From assembly GCF_008107635.1 (NCBI RefSeq), contig NZ_SDGZ01000013.1, positions 97,457-161,456 of the forward strand: a stretch of DNA of 64,000 nt, read 5' to 3'. How positions within the stretch are numbered: the stretch's first letter is position 1; each line of letters begins with the position of its first letter. The notes beneath the pieces are model-generated. The model was not told the origin of the DNA, ran no database searches, and saw only the letters and a list, made by a program, of their open reading frames with translations. The DNA is from Weissella muntiaci (GTDB lineage Bacteria; Bacillota; Bacilli; Lactobacillales; Lactobacillaceae). A program made the position numbers and the translations under genes. Of this stretch, positions 7,795 through 16,333 are shown one piece after another.

Positions 7795-8814
7795 CTAAAT
7801 TTCTACAAGACTAGTGGCGTCTACCCACATTGTCTCTCCATTACCAACATCGAATTTTACTCCATTAGAAGGTGCATCAACTTTAATGACTGTCCATGGC
7901 TCTGTTTGCTTGAACTTGAACCAAGAGCCAACTTGCAAGATCTGGTCTTGACCGTCCGAGTTAAGGGTTCCAACAGCTACTTCATCAACAATGGATGCTG
8001 GTACTCCATTATTATCCCAATTAGCATTACCATCACCAGCTAATTCGTATGAAATAACTTCATCACGATTAGCACTGATCTCATCAACACGATAAATTTG
8101 ATTGGTAAAGCTGAATGTATCACCAACCTTCAAAATTTGGTCTGGGACAACAATAGGTGCAGGCTTAGGCCCATCATCAATTACTGGATTATCGGTATTA
8201 GCTCCGGCATACTTGTGCCAAGCGTCAGCGTCCATATATGCAATATCCATATCCAAGTCACCATTATAACCAGTTAAACGTCCAGTTGAACTGTATTGTA
8301 AAATTGCAGGTTGTCCCCACACTCCCCAACCAGCATTATCTGTCCAAGGTTCTGCAAGATAGCCTGTTGGCGTGTAGTTTGCATATTGAGCTGCCCATAG
8401 TCCATAGTTCGGCGCAACCGCTGACCAGTCCATTTGATTAACTACTGACTTTGACATATAAATCAATGGCGCAACACCAGTCAATTCTTTCACTCGATCC
8501 AAGAATGCTTTAGCTCCGTTTGGGCCAAGTGCCAATCCCCCAGCTTCAAAATCAAGTACGAGTACGGCTTCGCCAATATACCCTCCGATATTATTTACAA
8601 AGAATTCTGCTTGTAATCGGGGATCTTCTCCAGTCATGAAGTGGTAAACCCCTAACAACTTACCAGCTGACTTAGCTTGTTGATAGTGTTGGTCGCCTAC
8701 CGGATTGATGTATGATAGCCCTTCGGTCGCTTTAACGATAATGAAATCAGCTTCTACTGAACCGGCGTTCAATAATGCTTGATAATTAGCGATGTCAATT
8801 CCGTTCATTGTCAT
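7795..8814 (-). CDS. Phage endolysin, GH25 lysozyme
   Basis: A 339-residue muramidase that cuts cell-wall glycan at lysis. Residues 1-205 are a GH25 barrel: MNGIDIANYQ at the start with the first catalytic Asp, VKATEGLSY, and LVLDFEAGG carrying the Asp-x-Glu catalytic pair. After a Pro-rich linker the C-terminus has two related units starting DQILKVGDTFSF (about 225) and DQILQVGSWFKF (about 290), probably wall-binding SH3-like modules. There is no signal peptide, so release depends on the holin encoded two bases upstream. Last gene of the late operon. Confidence 0.93.
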   Translation of the reverse strand: MTMNGIDIANYQALLNAGSVEADFIIVKATEGLSYINPVGDQHYQQAKSAGKLLGVYHFMTGEDPRLQAEFFVNNIGGYIGEAVLVLDFEAGGLALGPNGAKAFLDRVKELTGVAPLIYMSKSVVNQMDWSAVAPNYGLWAAQYANYTPTGYLAEPWTDNAGWGVWGQPAILQYSSTGRLTGYNGDLDMDIAYMDADAWHKYAGANTDNPVIDDGPKPAPIVVPDQILKVGDTFSFTNQIYRVDEISANRDEVISYELAGDGNANWDNNGVPASIVDEVAVGTLNSDGQDQILQVGSWFKFKQTEPWTVIKVDAPSNGVKFDVGNGETMWVDATSLVEI

Positions 8815-8816
8815 AA

Positions 8817-9116
8817 TTACTCTCCTTTAATTGCTTTATTGGCTTGTAAGATCACAGCCTCAATTTGTTGATTAGAAAAGCGCCCCTGCAAATTATTTGC
8901 TGCGAGGCGCTTTTGAATGAATGTAGTTGCTAGGTCCATATTGTTCCCAGCATTATTTTCTGCAAATGTGATAGCTTGTGCTGCCCATGTATTGAGTAAC
9001 AATAAGTTCTTGTTCTTTGTGTGCGACTTAATGAATTCATTCGCACGCCAAGACAGAGTCGTTAATATCCCGCTCCACCATAGAAATTCTAATAAATCTA
9101 AAATACTAACTTTCAA
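8817..9116 (-). CDS. Phage holin, LLH type
   Basis: A 99-residue protein with one N-terminal membrane segment (LLEFLWWSGILTTLSW) and a long charged helical tail (NTWAAQAITFAENN ... QIEAVILQANKAIKGE). This layout is that of the Lactobacillus LLH holin family. It permits endolysin release across the membrane. It overlaps the upstream coiled-coil gene and is 2 bases from the endolysin. Confidence 0.8.
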   Translation of the reverse strand: MKVSILDLLEFLWWSGILTTLSWRANEFIKSHTKNKNLLLLNTWAAQAITFAENNAGNNMDLATTFIQKRLAANNLQGRFSNQQIEAVILQANKAIKGE

Positions 9117-9378
9117 CTATCCTTCCCTCCGAAAAATCTATGTCATTTTTGTCTAACAATCTTACAGCATGGTTCAATTGTGACTTTATTTCCGCATTTT
9201 CCTCTCGTAATTGCCCAACTTGTTTTGTTAAATCAGCAACCTGTGAAAGTAGTCCTTCCAATGTTTTTGTCGTTATTTTGGTATCGTTATCTGACTGTTT
9301 GCCTCTAAAGCCAAAGTACGCCGTCACTGCTCCTGCTATTGCAGCAATGCAACTCACGATGACGGTATCAATATTCAT
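9106..9378 (-). CDS. Lysis-cassette membrane-anchored coiled-coil protein
   Basis: Ninety residues: a short N-terminal membrane segment (IVSCIAAIAGAVTAYFGF) followed by a heptad-rich coiled coil (LLSQVADLTKQVGQLREENAEIKSQL). Similar small proteins (XhlA-like) sit beside holins and help anchor or time lysis. It overlaps the holin gene by 11 bases. Function inferred from shape and place. Confidence 0.6.
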   Translation of the reverse strand: MNIDTVIVSCIAAIAGAVTAYFGFRGKQSDNDTKITTKTLEGLLSQVADLTKQVGQLREENAEIKSQLNHAVRLLDKNDIDFSEGRIVES

Positions 9379-9804
9379 CTATATTTCTCCCTTCATCCGA
9401 GCTGACGGCTCACGCCTTGCTTCAACAATAATTCTAATCACAATGAAAAAACTAAAAACGGTTAGCACACCAATTTTCCCTCGAGCTGATGAAATATCAG
9501 ACAAGAAAAAACTAATTGTTATATAAGACCAAAACATCGTCGACACACTAGCAAATACAGTTCTGAGATACCAAAATTTTAAATCTAATATAAAACTAGC
9601 CGTCATTAGAACCCCAAAATACATCATGACAATAGCAAAAACGTGCGTGTCGGCCTGATTAAAGAAGAATGGTGTATGGTCATCTAATCTCGCCGTCGCA
9701 AAAGAAATTAATAAACCTACAGAAGCCGTCTCAAATCCAGTGATGATCCAAAATGCATTTCGCAACATCTTGCTTGTAGTATCACGAATAAAATTTTTAA
9801 ACAT
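9379..9804 (-). CDS. Phage membrane protein of unknown function
   Basis: A 141-residue integral membrane protein with about four hydrophobic segments. I chose the ATG at 9804 because GGAGG precedes it; a longer frame to 9840 would overlap the fibre gene. Its place between the tail fibre and the lysis genes suggests a role in lysis or a lysogenic-conversion membrane protein, but nothing in the sequence decides this. Confidence 0.65.
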   Translation of the reverse strand: MFKNFIRDTTSKMLRNAFWIITGFETASVGLLISFATARLDDHTPFFFNQADTHVFAIVMMYFGVLMTASFILDLKFWYLRTVFASVSTMFWSYITISFFLSDISSARGKIGVLTVFSFFIVIRIIVEARREPSARMKGEI

Positions 9805-9817
9805 ATTACATTCCTCC

Positions 9818-12121
9818 CTATATAGTAGGCACCCCAGCATTCCATGTTCTTGTTAAAGGATCAGCATAATATGTGACAGGCACAATATCGCCACTATCGC
9901 CCTTACCCATTTGTCCATTACCAAGCCATGAAGAAACATAAATTGAAGGATCATTGGTCCCTAATTTGATTTGCGCATGCCAATCAGAATGATTATTGAA
10001 ATTAAAAAATGCAACTACAACTTGCCTTGCATCCGTACCTGGCAAATAATCTGCTACATAGAATGCGGTTGAAGGGACTTTTTCGCCAATAACGGTCATA
10101 GAACCGATTTGATTAACATTATCGGTATTAAATGTCCCACCAACATTTAGCATTACTCTATCGCCTTGTCGATGCCATCTAGCTGTTAAACCATAAAACA
10201 TCATGCTTTGTGTTGATATTTTGTAACTCTCGACATTTACAAGTTCCCATAACGTAGCTGCATCTTTTGCACTTGGAAATGTTGTTCCAGTGGTATGTGC
10301 TACCTTTGCTTTAAAAATCGGGTTAGTAAGTTGACCAGTCTTTAAGTCCCCCACTTTAGAAAATGTAATCATTTGGCCGGCTTCAATTTTCATATTAGGT
10401 TGCCACGTTAACATTGTATTTACGTCAGTGGATACTACCTCTTTCCACCCAAGTAACTTGCCTCCGCTGACTGCCGAATACATCTTTCTGCCGTTCGTTA
10501 GTGATGTAACTTCAATTTCGCCGCTCGTCTTATCAGCACCTTCTATCACAGTAACCGTGTAGTTCGACTGGAAAGGAGCGTTGCTTATAGCATTATTTCC
10601 TGATACCCAATTCCCATTATATTTATGCATATCAGCTGCTACATCGACAAAATCCAAAAATGATGCTTGCCGTGTTGAAAAACTTCCAGTAATGGGAACG
10701 AGGTACTTTTTAATTCCATCAATGGTTTCAGCTCCAGTAGTATGCACTACCTGCTTATCATCAGCGACATTAACCCAGCCGACAATTTTGCCACTTTCAA
10801 CAGGTGTATACCAAAAGCCACCAGTAAATAATGGAACAATAATCATCATTCCATTATCATTGCCGGACATTGGCATAATCGTAAGATTAAACCACTGAAC
10901 CACTCCTGTAGGTAAACCGGACAGGCTTTCAGTGGTAACTGCGTATTGACCACGATAAACATCCATCTTTCCAGCTGCCACAATTGCTAAATCAGTGAAC
11001 AAAGGCTTCTGCACATTTAGTCCATTTACAAATCCGTTGGCATTACCCGTACCGCCTTTTGCAGTTGGTAAAACACCTTGAATTCCCAATACAATGTTTT
11101 TTGTTCCATCAAAAGTAACCGATGATGATTGTGTTAAATCAGTGATCATGGTTCTTGCTGCTGAGAGTTTTGTGGCAGTTCCAGAATTACCCGTAATCGA
11201 TGCAGATATTGTTTGAGTGAATTTATTAGTACCCGTCCAAGTGTTATCAGTTACTTCACTTGTGATCTGCCCCCAAGACCCCCAAACAGTGTTTTTAACT
11301 TTAATAAATACATTGTTAGAAAAATCTGACAGCCTAGCATTTCCGAGCAATCCATCAGATTTATCATCTGATTCAAAAATATCAAGAACAAACGGAGTTT
11401 TTGCATTAGCAGGCAATCCCACTAAAGGCACCCCCCTTTTTGCGAAGTATCGCCCACTACCTAATGAATTTATATCAGTACCCGCTGATAATTCTTGACC
11501 ATAAACGTATCCTGCTGCCGTTGCACGCCCTGAAAGATTTCCGACAACCCCATCTTTGAAAATCTTAACCCCACCGACTGATTGATCACCTGTTAGTAAT
11601 ACAGCTTGATCATGTAGTGTTTTCAGTTTGCCATCAACGACATCTGATAGTTCAGCTAAATCTTTCATTTGCGCAATCGCATTGTCATCAATTTCCAAAG
11701 AAAAAGTGACGTTCGAATTTGTAACAGATAAATTCACGCTGTAAACAATTGAGTTCTGATTATCTAAACCACCTGCCGGAATAAAATCAGGGGTTTCAGC
11801 ATCAACAACCGCCAATAGTGTCTCAACGTTATTTATATCTGAGATATAAACACCAATACTATTGATGTAGCTATCTTTTGAAATTCTTGTGCTATCAAAT
11901 ACTCCAGTAAATGAAAAAACATTACCGTTGCGAACAATGTCGCTGGGTAATGCTGTCAATATCTCATCAGACAACCGAGTCAACTTCGATATGTCTTTAT
12001 CCTTGTAACTCACAGATGCAATTGACATCTTTGTTACTTTGTTTTCTTGCTTATGATTAAACAAGTCCGCTGCCGCCGCAAGGCCAGCATCAGTAAATCG
12101 TGCTCCTTTTAATTTTGCCAT
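9818..12121 (-). CDS. Phage tail fibre / receptor-binding protein
   Basis: A 767-residue protein. The N-terminal ~190 residues (MAKLKGARFTDAGLAAAADL ... SINSIGVYISD-like region) resemble the baseplate-attachment domain of contractile-tail fibres. The middle has the fibre signature GNSGTATKL...LPTAKGGTGNANGF and two related repeats (MDVYRGQYAVTTESLSGLPTGVVQWFNLTI and a similar unit near MHKYNGNWVSGNN). The C-terminal part (YGLTARWHRQGDRVMLNVGG) is a likely host-binding head. It follows the gpI-like gene, the usual fibre position. Confidence 0.85.
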   Translation of the reverse strand: MAKLKGARFTDAGLAAAADLFNHKQENKVTKMSIASVSYKDKDISKLTRLSDEILTALPSDIVRNGNVFSFTGVFDSTRISKDSYINSIGVYISDINNVETLLAVVDAETPDFIPAGGLDNQNSIVYSVNLSVTNSNVTFSLEIDDNAIAQMKDLAELSDVVDGKLKTLHDQAVLLTGDQSVGGVKIFKDGVVGNLSGRATAAGYVYGQELSAGTDINSLGSGRYFAKRGVPLVGLPANAKTPFVLDIFESDDKSDGLLGNARLSDFSNNVFIKVKNTVWGSWGQITSEVTDNTWTGTNKFTQTISASITGNSGTATKLSAARTMITDLTQSSSVTFDGTKNIVLGIQGVLPTAKGGTGNANGFVNGLNVQKPLFTDLAIVAAGKMDVYRGQYAVTTESLSGLPTGVVQWFNLTIMPMSGNDNGMMIIVPLFTGGFWYTPVESGKIVGWVNVADDKQVVHTTGAETIDGIKKYLVPITGSFSTRQASFLDFVDVAADMHKYNGNWVSGNNAISNAPFQSNYTVTVIEGADKTSGEIEVTSLTNGRKMYSAVSGGKLLGWKEVVSTDVNTMLTWQPNMKIEAGQMITFSKVGDLKTGQLTNPIFKAKVAHTTGTTFPSAKDAATLWELVNVESYKISTQSMMFYGLTARWHRQGDRVMLNVGGTFNTDNVNQIGSMTVIGEKVPSTAFYVADYLPGTDARQVVVAFFNFNNHSDWHAQIKLGTNDPSIYVSSWLGNGQMGKGDSGDIVPVTYYADPLTRTWNAGVPTI

Positions 12122-12123
12122 TT

Positions 12124-12708
12124 TTATACACCTGGAATCTTCATTGTCACAACTGGTGAGCTAAAGAATGCAGCTTGCTCTATAACTGCACCAATAGCAA
12201 TTTCACTTGCACTGGCTTCCTTGAAGCTAACCCCTTCTAGCCGAATACCTGCTGGAAGAATACTTTTTATCCAACTAATGACCAACTCTCGTTGATCTTC
12301 ATTTGGAGTAAGTGCAGCCGGTATATCTGTAACTCTCACAGATAATAATTCGTCCCCATTCTCCACGTTGAAAGAACTAAGTGGTAATCCACTGGTATTT
12401 GAAAGAACATTGATGATTTCGTTAGCCGTACCAACTCGCAAACTCATTTCAATATGAGACTTTATCAAAAAACGATAAAAGCTATCATCCGTCGTTAATC
12501 TAGTGACACCATATTGTTTACCTATTTCATCAAGTATTTTTCCGCTTGCTTCATCAATTGAACGTGACCTTGCAGCGTAGATTGATGACCTGTTAAGTTC
12601 GTCAATCTGACCACCAACTAAATCTAGTAGTTTGTAATTGTTCGACGTTGACCCTTTTTGTAAAAACAACGGCAACATTGCCACCATATCATTGGTTACT
12701 GTACTCAT
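12124..12708 (-). CDS. Baseplate wedge protein, gpI/YmfQ-like (DUF2313)
   Basis: A 194-residue protein with N-terminal MLPLFLQKG..., DEIGKQYGVTR and a C-terminal domain containing LTPNEDQRELVISWIKSILPAGI, typical of gpI-type proteins that link the J protein to the fibre. It overlaps the J gene start-to-stop by 4 bases. Confidence 0.8.
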   Translation of the reverse strand: MSTVTNDMVAMLPLFLQKGSTSNNYKLLDLVGGQIDELNRSSIYAARSRSIDEASGKILDEIGKQYGVTRLTTDDSFYRFLIKSHIEMSLRVGTANEIINVLSNTSGLPLSSFNVENGDELLSVRVTDIPAALTPNEDQRELVISWIKSILPAGIRLEGVSFKEASASEIAIGAVIEQAAFFSSPVVTMKIPGV

Positions 12709-13877
12709 ACTGTCACCTCGATATCGCCAGGCGAAAGGTACTCAAATTCTTCAACAGTAACTTTATTTCCAGTAACAGGTCTGCCATCTACAGTGAGCTT
12801 TACGTCAACGTCTACAATTCCATCTTCTTCATAAATAATGCCGTATAGCTTGGTTACATGTAGCGTTTCTCCAATAGTTAGCTTCGTAAGATAATCTGTC
12901 ACATTCGCCTTTACATTATCCTTTCCACTAATGCTGAAGCTATCAGATACGACCAAGGTTAACTGCACATCCACTGCCTTTTGAGTTGGTCGATCAAATT
13001 TAATCACTTGCTTATGCGTTCCGTTGATAAGCGGAACTTCCACTTCGGAAGCCCCAGTCGTAGATACGCCCGCAGCAACAGCATTAAAAATTGCATTCGC
13101 AATATCGTAGTCATCTCCACCTTGAACATAAAAATGAACCGATTTAGGTGGATTCCCATTGCTATCAACTTCCATTGTGTCATTCACAATTAGGTGGGCC
13201 ATTTGGACACCGACTACATTTTCAACAGCCGTTATTAGTGCATTAGGCGTTCCGTTCGCAGATCGACGGTAATTATCAAGTAGTCGTGTTCTTAAGTCAC
13301 TGTCACTCTCTAACGCAACACCACCAACAGCCGCTTCCTTATTTACGACTTCTGTTAAACCATCCACAGCTTCAACAATTTTATTAATTCTGCCCGCTGC
13401 AACATTAGTTTTCAAATTTTGTTCAACTGAAACAACTAAAATTTCTAACTCTCCAGGTACATCTTCGCCATCAGAAGTTGCTACTCCTACTGGCTGGAGC
13501 TCTCCACTTTCAGCAGCAAAAAAGTTTATCCCGCTCTGTGTTCCGAACAATGTTTGCTCGTTGATCTTTGTTCCTGCCTTACCTTTCAACGTTAAATTTG
13601 TTGTCGCATTCTTTGCCGGATTACGGTATAACCCTATGTTTCCAGCCAAGCGATCTAGTGAAATGCCGGTTGCTTGAGAAACAAAGCCACTAAACCACAC
13701 GGACTCCTGTAACTCTTCTTGCTTGGCGAGCTCGCTTGCCACAACTCTAAGGAACATTCCAACCATACTATCCGGACCAACTGCCACATCGGTTGAAATG
13801 GTACTCTGCGCTTGAGCTATCATATCGTTTAATATTTCATCACGCCGTCGCCGTTTTAGTCCTGAACTATCCAGCAT
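12705..13877 (-). CDS. Baseplate J-like protein
   Basis: A 390-residue gpJ-type wedge protein of contractile tails. The conserved core EPVVNKEAAVGGVALESDSDLRTRLLDNYRR-like region is present (EAAVGGVALESDSDLRTRLL), followed by NALITAVENVVGV. It forms the baseplate wedge with the gp25-like and I proteins on either side. Overlaps both neighbours, indicating translational coupling. Confidence 0.9.
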   Translation of the reverse strand: MLDSSGLKRRRRDEILNDMIAQAQSTISTDVAVGPDSMVGMFLRVVASELAKQEELQESVWFSGFVSQATGISLDRLAGNIGLYRNPAKNATTNLTLKGKAGTKINEQTLFGTQSGINFFAAESGELQPVGVATSDGEDVPGELEILVVSVEQNLKTNVAAGRINKIVEAVDGLTEVVNKEAAVGGVALESDSDLRTRLLDNYRRSANGTPNALITAVENVVGVQMAHLIVNDTMEVDSNGNPPKSVHFYVQGGDDYDIANAIFNAVAAGVSTTGASEVEVPLINGTHKQVIKFDRPTQKAVDVQLTLVVSDSFSISGKDNVKANVTDYLTKLTIGETLHVTKLYGIIYEEDGIVDVDVKLTVDGRPVTGNKVTVEEFEYLSPGDIEVTV

Positions 13878-14229
13878 TTAATACCACCTCCGTTTCTATA
13901 TTTGTTGAATTAACTAGAGATAAAGTAAAAGACACGGTCAATGCCCGTGTCTTTCTATCTTGTGTAAATTTGAAATCACCTACCGATGAAATAATTGTTG
14001 AAGTTGTTAAAATCGCCGTCTTAATATCTTGAAGGATATAATCAGGGACAACACGTTTAACAAAAATGTTCGACCAACTAAGACCAAAATTTGGTTCAAA
14101 AGGCATTTCACCAAGATGCGTTTTCAAAATTATATAAACACTTTGCTTTATTTGCTCACTATCTTCAACAGTTACAATATCTTGGAATAGCGTCAGGTCG
14201 CCGTCTTGATTTACTTTAAAATCTTTCAT
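13867..14229 (-). CDS. Baseplate wedge protein, gp25/DUF2634-like
   Basis: A 120-residue protein with the gp25-type signature QIKQSVYIILKTHLGEMPFEPNFGL. In T4 the family attaches the sheath to the baseplate. It lies between the spike and J genes, the standard order. Confidence 0.85.
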   Translation of the reverse strand: MKDFKVNQDGDLTLFQDIVTVEDSEQIKQSVYIILKTHLGEMPFEPNFGLSWSNIFVKRVVPDYILQDIKTAILTTSTIISSVGDFKFTQDRKTRALTVSFTLSLVNSTNIETEVVLNAG

Positions 14230-14576
14230 GCCTTTACCTTTCCGATGATAATTGCATCATTAATACTATGCCGACGACTAATCGTTAAATTGTATACTTC
14301 CTTATCTCCACTAAAGTCTTCCAAAGGCAAATCAGTAAACACCATTGCCACAATATCGCCAACATTTAGAGTGCCAACATGGTCAAGAATATAAGCATTG
14401 TGAATCGTTGCCGTTTTATCTTTATCAGCTTCTTTAGCTAAGAGTTGAACGTTTGCTTTGTTGCTATTCACGTTGGTTACACGCCCAATTGATGCAACGT
14501 GTAAATCTCTCATGATTTTAGACTTTAGCTTATCAAATAACTTACTCCATGATTTAATCGGATCAACATTTCTCAT
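14226..14576 (-). CDS. Baseplate spike protein, gp138 N-terminal type
   Basis: A 116-residue OB-fold-type protein (HVASIGRVTNVNSNKANVQ, then LNVGDIVAMVFTDLPLEDF) as in short spike proteins of simple contractile tails. It probably plugs the hub trimer and pierces the cell envelope. No lysozyme domain is fused, so the spike appears structural only. Confidence 0.75.
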   Translation of the reverse strand: MRNVDPIKSWSKLFDKLKSKIMRDLHVASIGRVTNVNSNKANVQLLAKEADKDKTATIHNAYILDHVGTLNVGDIVAMVFTDLPLEDFSGDKEVYNLTISRRHSINDAIIIGKVKA

Positions 14577-15397
14577 TAGATAATTTCTCCCGTAGTTCTA
14601 AAACTGGTGCCATCAAAACTGTGTTCGCCATTTCTAAAGTGATAAATTCCACCGCCACCATATCGAGAATTCAATTTGATTCCTTGCCCGACTGTAATTC
14701 GATGATTTAATAGCAACTCCACGCTATACCCCGCTATATCATCATCGGATGACCAATCAAGGGGCTGTGGGAAACCAATCAATCCATGTTGAGCGTCATA
14801 AACCAATGCGTTATCACTACTATTTGTCACGGCGTTAATGATAATTCGCCCACGCTTATAAAACAGCTTACTGCCAGCATCTTCTGCTACTTCAGTTAAA
14901 GCATCCATCGCTGAACCCTCAACGCTGTAACCGTCACTATAACTCTTCTCCTTTTGTAGGTTAATCTCTGATATTGGAATACCTGCTGCTTGAGAAACTC
15001 TTGTAATTACGTCTTGCGCTGAAATACCATTTGACAGTGATAAATTAATCTCTTTCTTGGAGTAATCCTCCCCTTCCAAGAATGTGAATGAGGACTTAAT
15101 TTCCCCATTTCCATCAGAGGTCCTTGGGTAAACGTAGTTAATAGTTCCTTCACTGATGACACCAATGTCATCTTGATACCCAGCTGAAAGCACAACGTAT
15201 GATCCTTTTTGAATAAAGTTTTGACTATCTTGACTCAAGTTAAAAATATCCACTGTCGTTGATGAAGGTTCAGAGTCATCACTGAATGATGATGTGAAGT
15301 TGATCATCAATGTGCCAAATGAAGAATACTCCCATGTTGATTTATGTTCTCCAGTAGTTATTTCCAGTCTGATTTTACCTAAAAATTGATCAGTCAT
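14576..15397 (-). CDS. Baseplate hub protein (gpD-like)
   Basis: A 273-residue hub protein. It has the gpD/gp27 layout: an N-terminal beta domain (SSTTVDIFNLSQDSQNFI, GSYVVLSAGY), a central module (NGISAQDVITRVSQAAGIP), and a C-terminal barrel ending in LLNHRITVGQGIKLNSRY. It forms the trimeric base on which tube and spike sit. Its start overlaps the plug gene by 8 bases. Confidence 0.8.
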   Translation of the reverse strand: MTDQFLGKIRLEITTGEHKSTWEYSSFGTLMINFTSSFSDDSEPSSTTVDIFNLSQDSQNFIQKGSYVVLSAGYQDDIGVISEGTINYVYPRTSDGNGEIKSSFTFLEGEDYSKKEINLSLSNGISAQDVITRVSQAAGIPISEINLQKEKSYSDGYSVEGSAMDALTEVAEDAGSKLFYKRGRIIINAVTNSSDNALVYDAQHGLIGFPQPLDWSSDDDIAGYSVELLLNHRITVGQGIKLNSRYGGGGIYHFRNGEHSFDGTSFRTTGEII

Positions 15398-15725
15398 TTA
15401 CTTCCTCCAGATTATCAATATAAAGGCGTACATTTGTCCCAAAGTTATCAAAAGTTATGTCAGTTGTCGGGTCCGATTCATCCATCGGGATAATCCTTTC
15501 AGCAGGCATATCAGGATTAATAACATCGCTCCATAATGGTTGATTTGCAACCATTTTCTCGCCTATTACTAATGCAGTACCGTCCGCTTTATATAGATCA
15601 ACTGTAAAGTAGCCTTCCGAAGAGTTGTAATTGATACCAAAAATAAAAGTTTGGATTCCAAAGGGAAATTCAAACTTTTCGGGTAAATTATCTTTTTCAA
15701 TTGGAATATAAGGTCTTAATGACAT
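15390..15725 (-). CDS. Baseplate plug protein
   Basis: A 111-residue protein with the motif EFPFGIQTFIFGINYNSSEGYFTVDLY...G, matching the short plug/Pam3-gp18-like proteins between the Dit-like and hub genes in simple myoviruses. It is thought to seal the hub channel before contraction. Assigned from motif and position. Confidence 0.7.
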   Translation of the reverse strand: MSLRPYIPIEKDNLPEKFEFPFGIQTFIFGINYNSSEGYFTVDLYKADGTALVIGEKMVANQPLWSDVINPDMPAERIIPMDESDPTTDITFDNFGTNVRLYIDNLEEVND

Positions 15726-16322
15726 TTACTTAACCCTCGCTCTCACTCCGATTGGTATAAATCTATCTGGCCAATGATTCCAACCTCGCAATGTGTCCAA
15801 CGGAGTTCCATATTGCATCATCCAGCCCCAGTAAGTATTGCCAGGTTGCACCGTAACCCAAACGCCGTCACCGTCACCGACCGGCTTTTTCACTGCAACA
15901 ACTATTTGCTCCGGCCTCTGAACAACTCGTAAAAATTTCCATGTAATGGACACCTTTGTAGCATTAACCGCATTATTGTTATAACTATGTTCTATTCCAC
16001 TTATAATCATAGGTGCAACAAAACGTCTACCAAAGAATTGCAGCACTGTACCACGCTCCTGCCACAACATTAATTGAGCAAGAGCATTCTGCCCGTCCAC
16101 ATTATTTCCACCGTCACCAAGTAAATATCCAGTTATTGTCCCAGAATCTTCCGTCATTCCAATGTGATCCGTTATAGCCGAGCCACTTTCAACGGCATTC
16201 TGTGCAACATCAAATTGTCTGGATAGCGACTCTCCATCTTCATCAGTTGCGATATATACACTATTTTGAGAATTAGGATGTTCAGTCATCCTAAATCCAA
16301 CTAAGTGTTGATCAGCACCCAT
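15726..16322 (-). CDS. Baseplate protein with C-terminal LysM-like domain
   Basis: A 198-residue protein. The first ~140 residues look like the tail-tube-adaptor (Dit or XkdP type) of contractile phages (DHIGMTEDSGTITGYLLG, LMLWQERGTVLQFFG). The last ~45 residues form a LysM-like unit (WVTVQPGNTYWGWMMQYGT...LRGWNHWPDRFIPIG). In PBSX-type phages the matching protein also carries a LysM. The domain may hold baseplate parts together or contact peptidoglycan. Confidence 0.75.
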   Translation of the reverse strand: MGADQHLVGFRMTEHPNSQNSVYIATDEDGESLSRQFDVAQNAVESGSAITDHIGMTEDSGTITGYLLGDGGNNVDGQNALAQLMLWQERGTVLQFFGRRFVAPMIISGIEHSYNNNAVNATKVSITWKFLRVVQRPEQIVVAVKKPVGDGDGVWVTVQPGNTYWGWMMQYGTPLDTLRGWNHWPDRFIPIGVRARVK

Positions 16323-16333
16323 TATCTACCTCC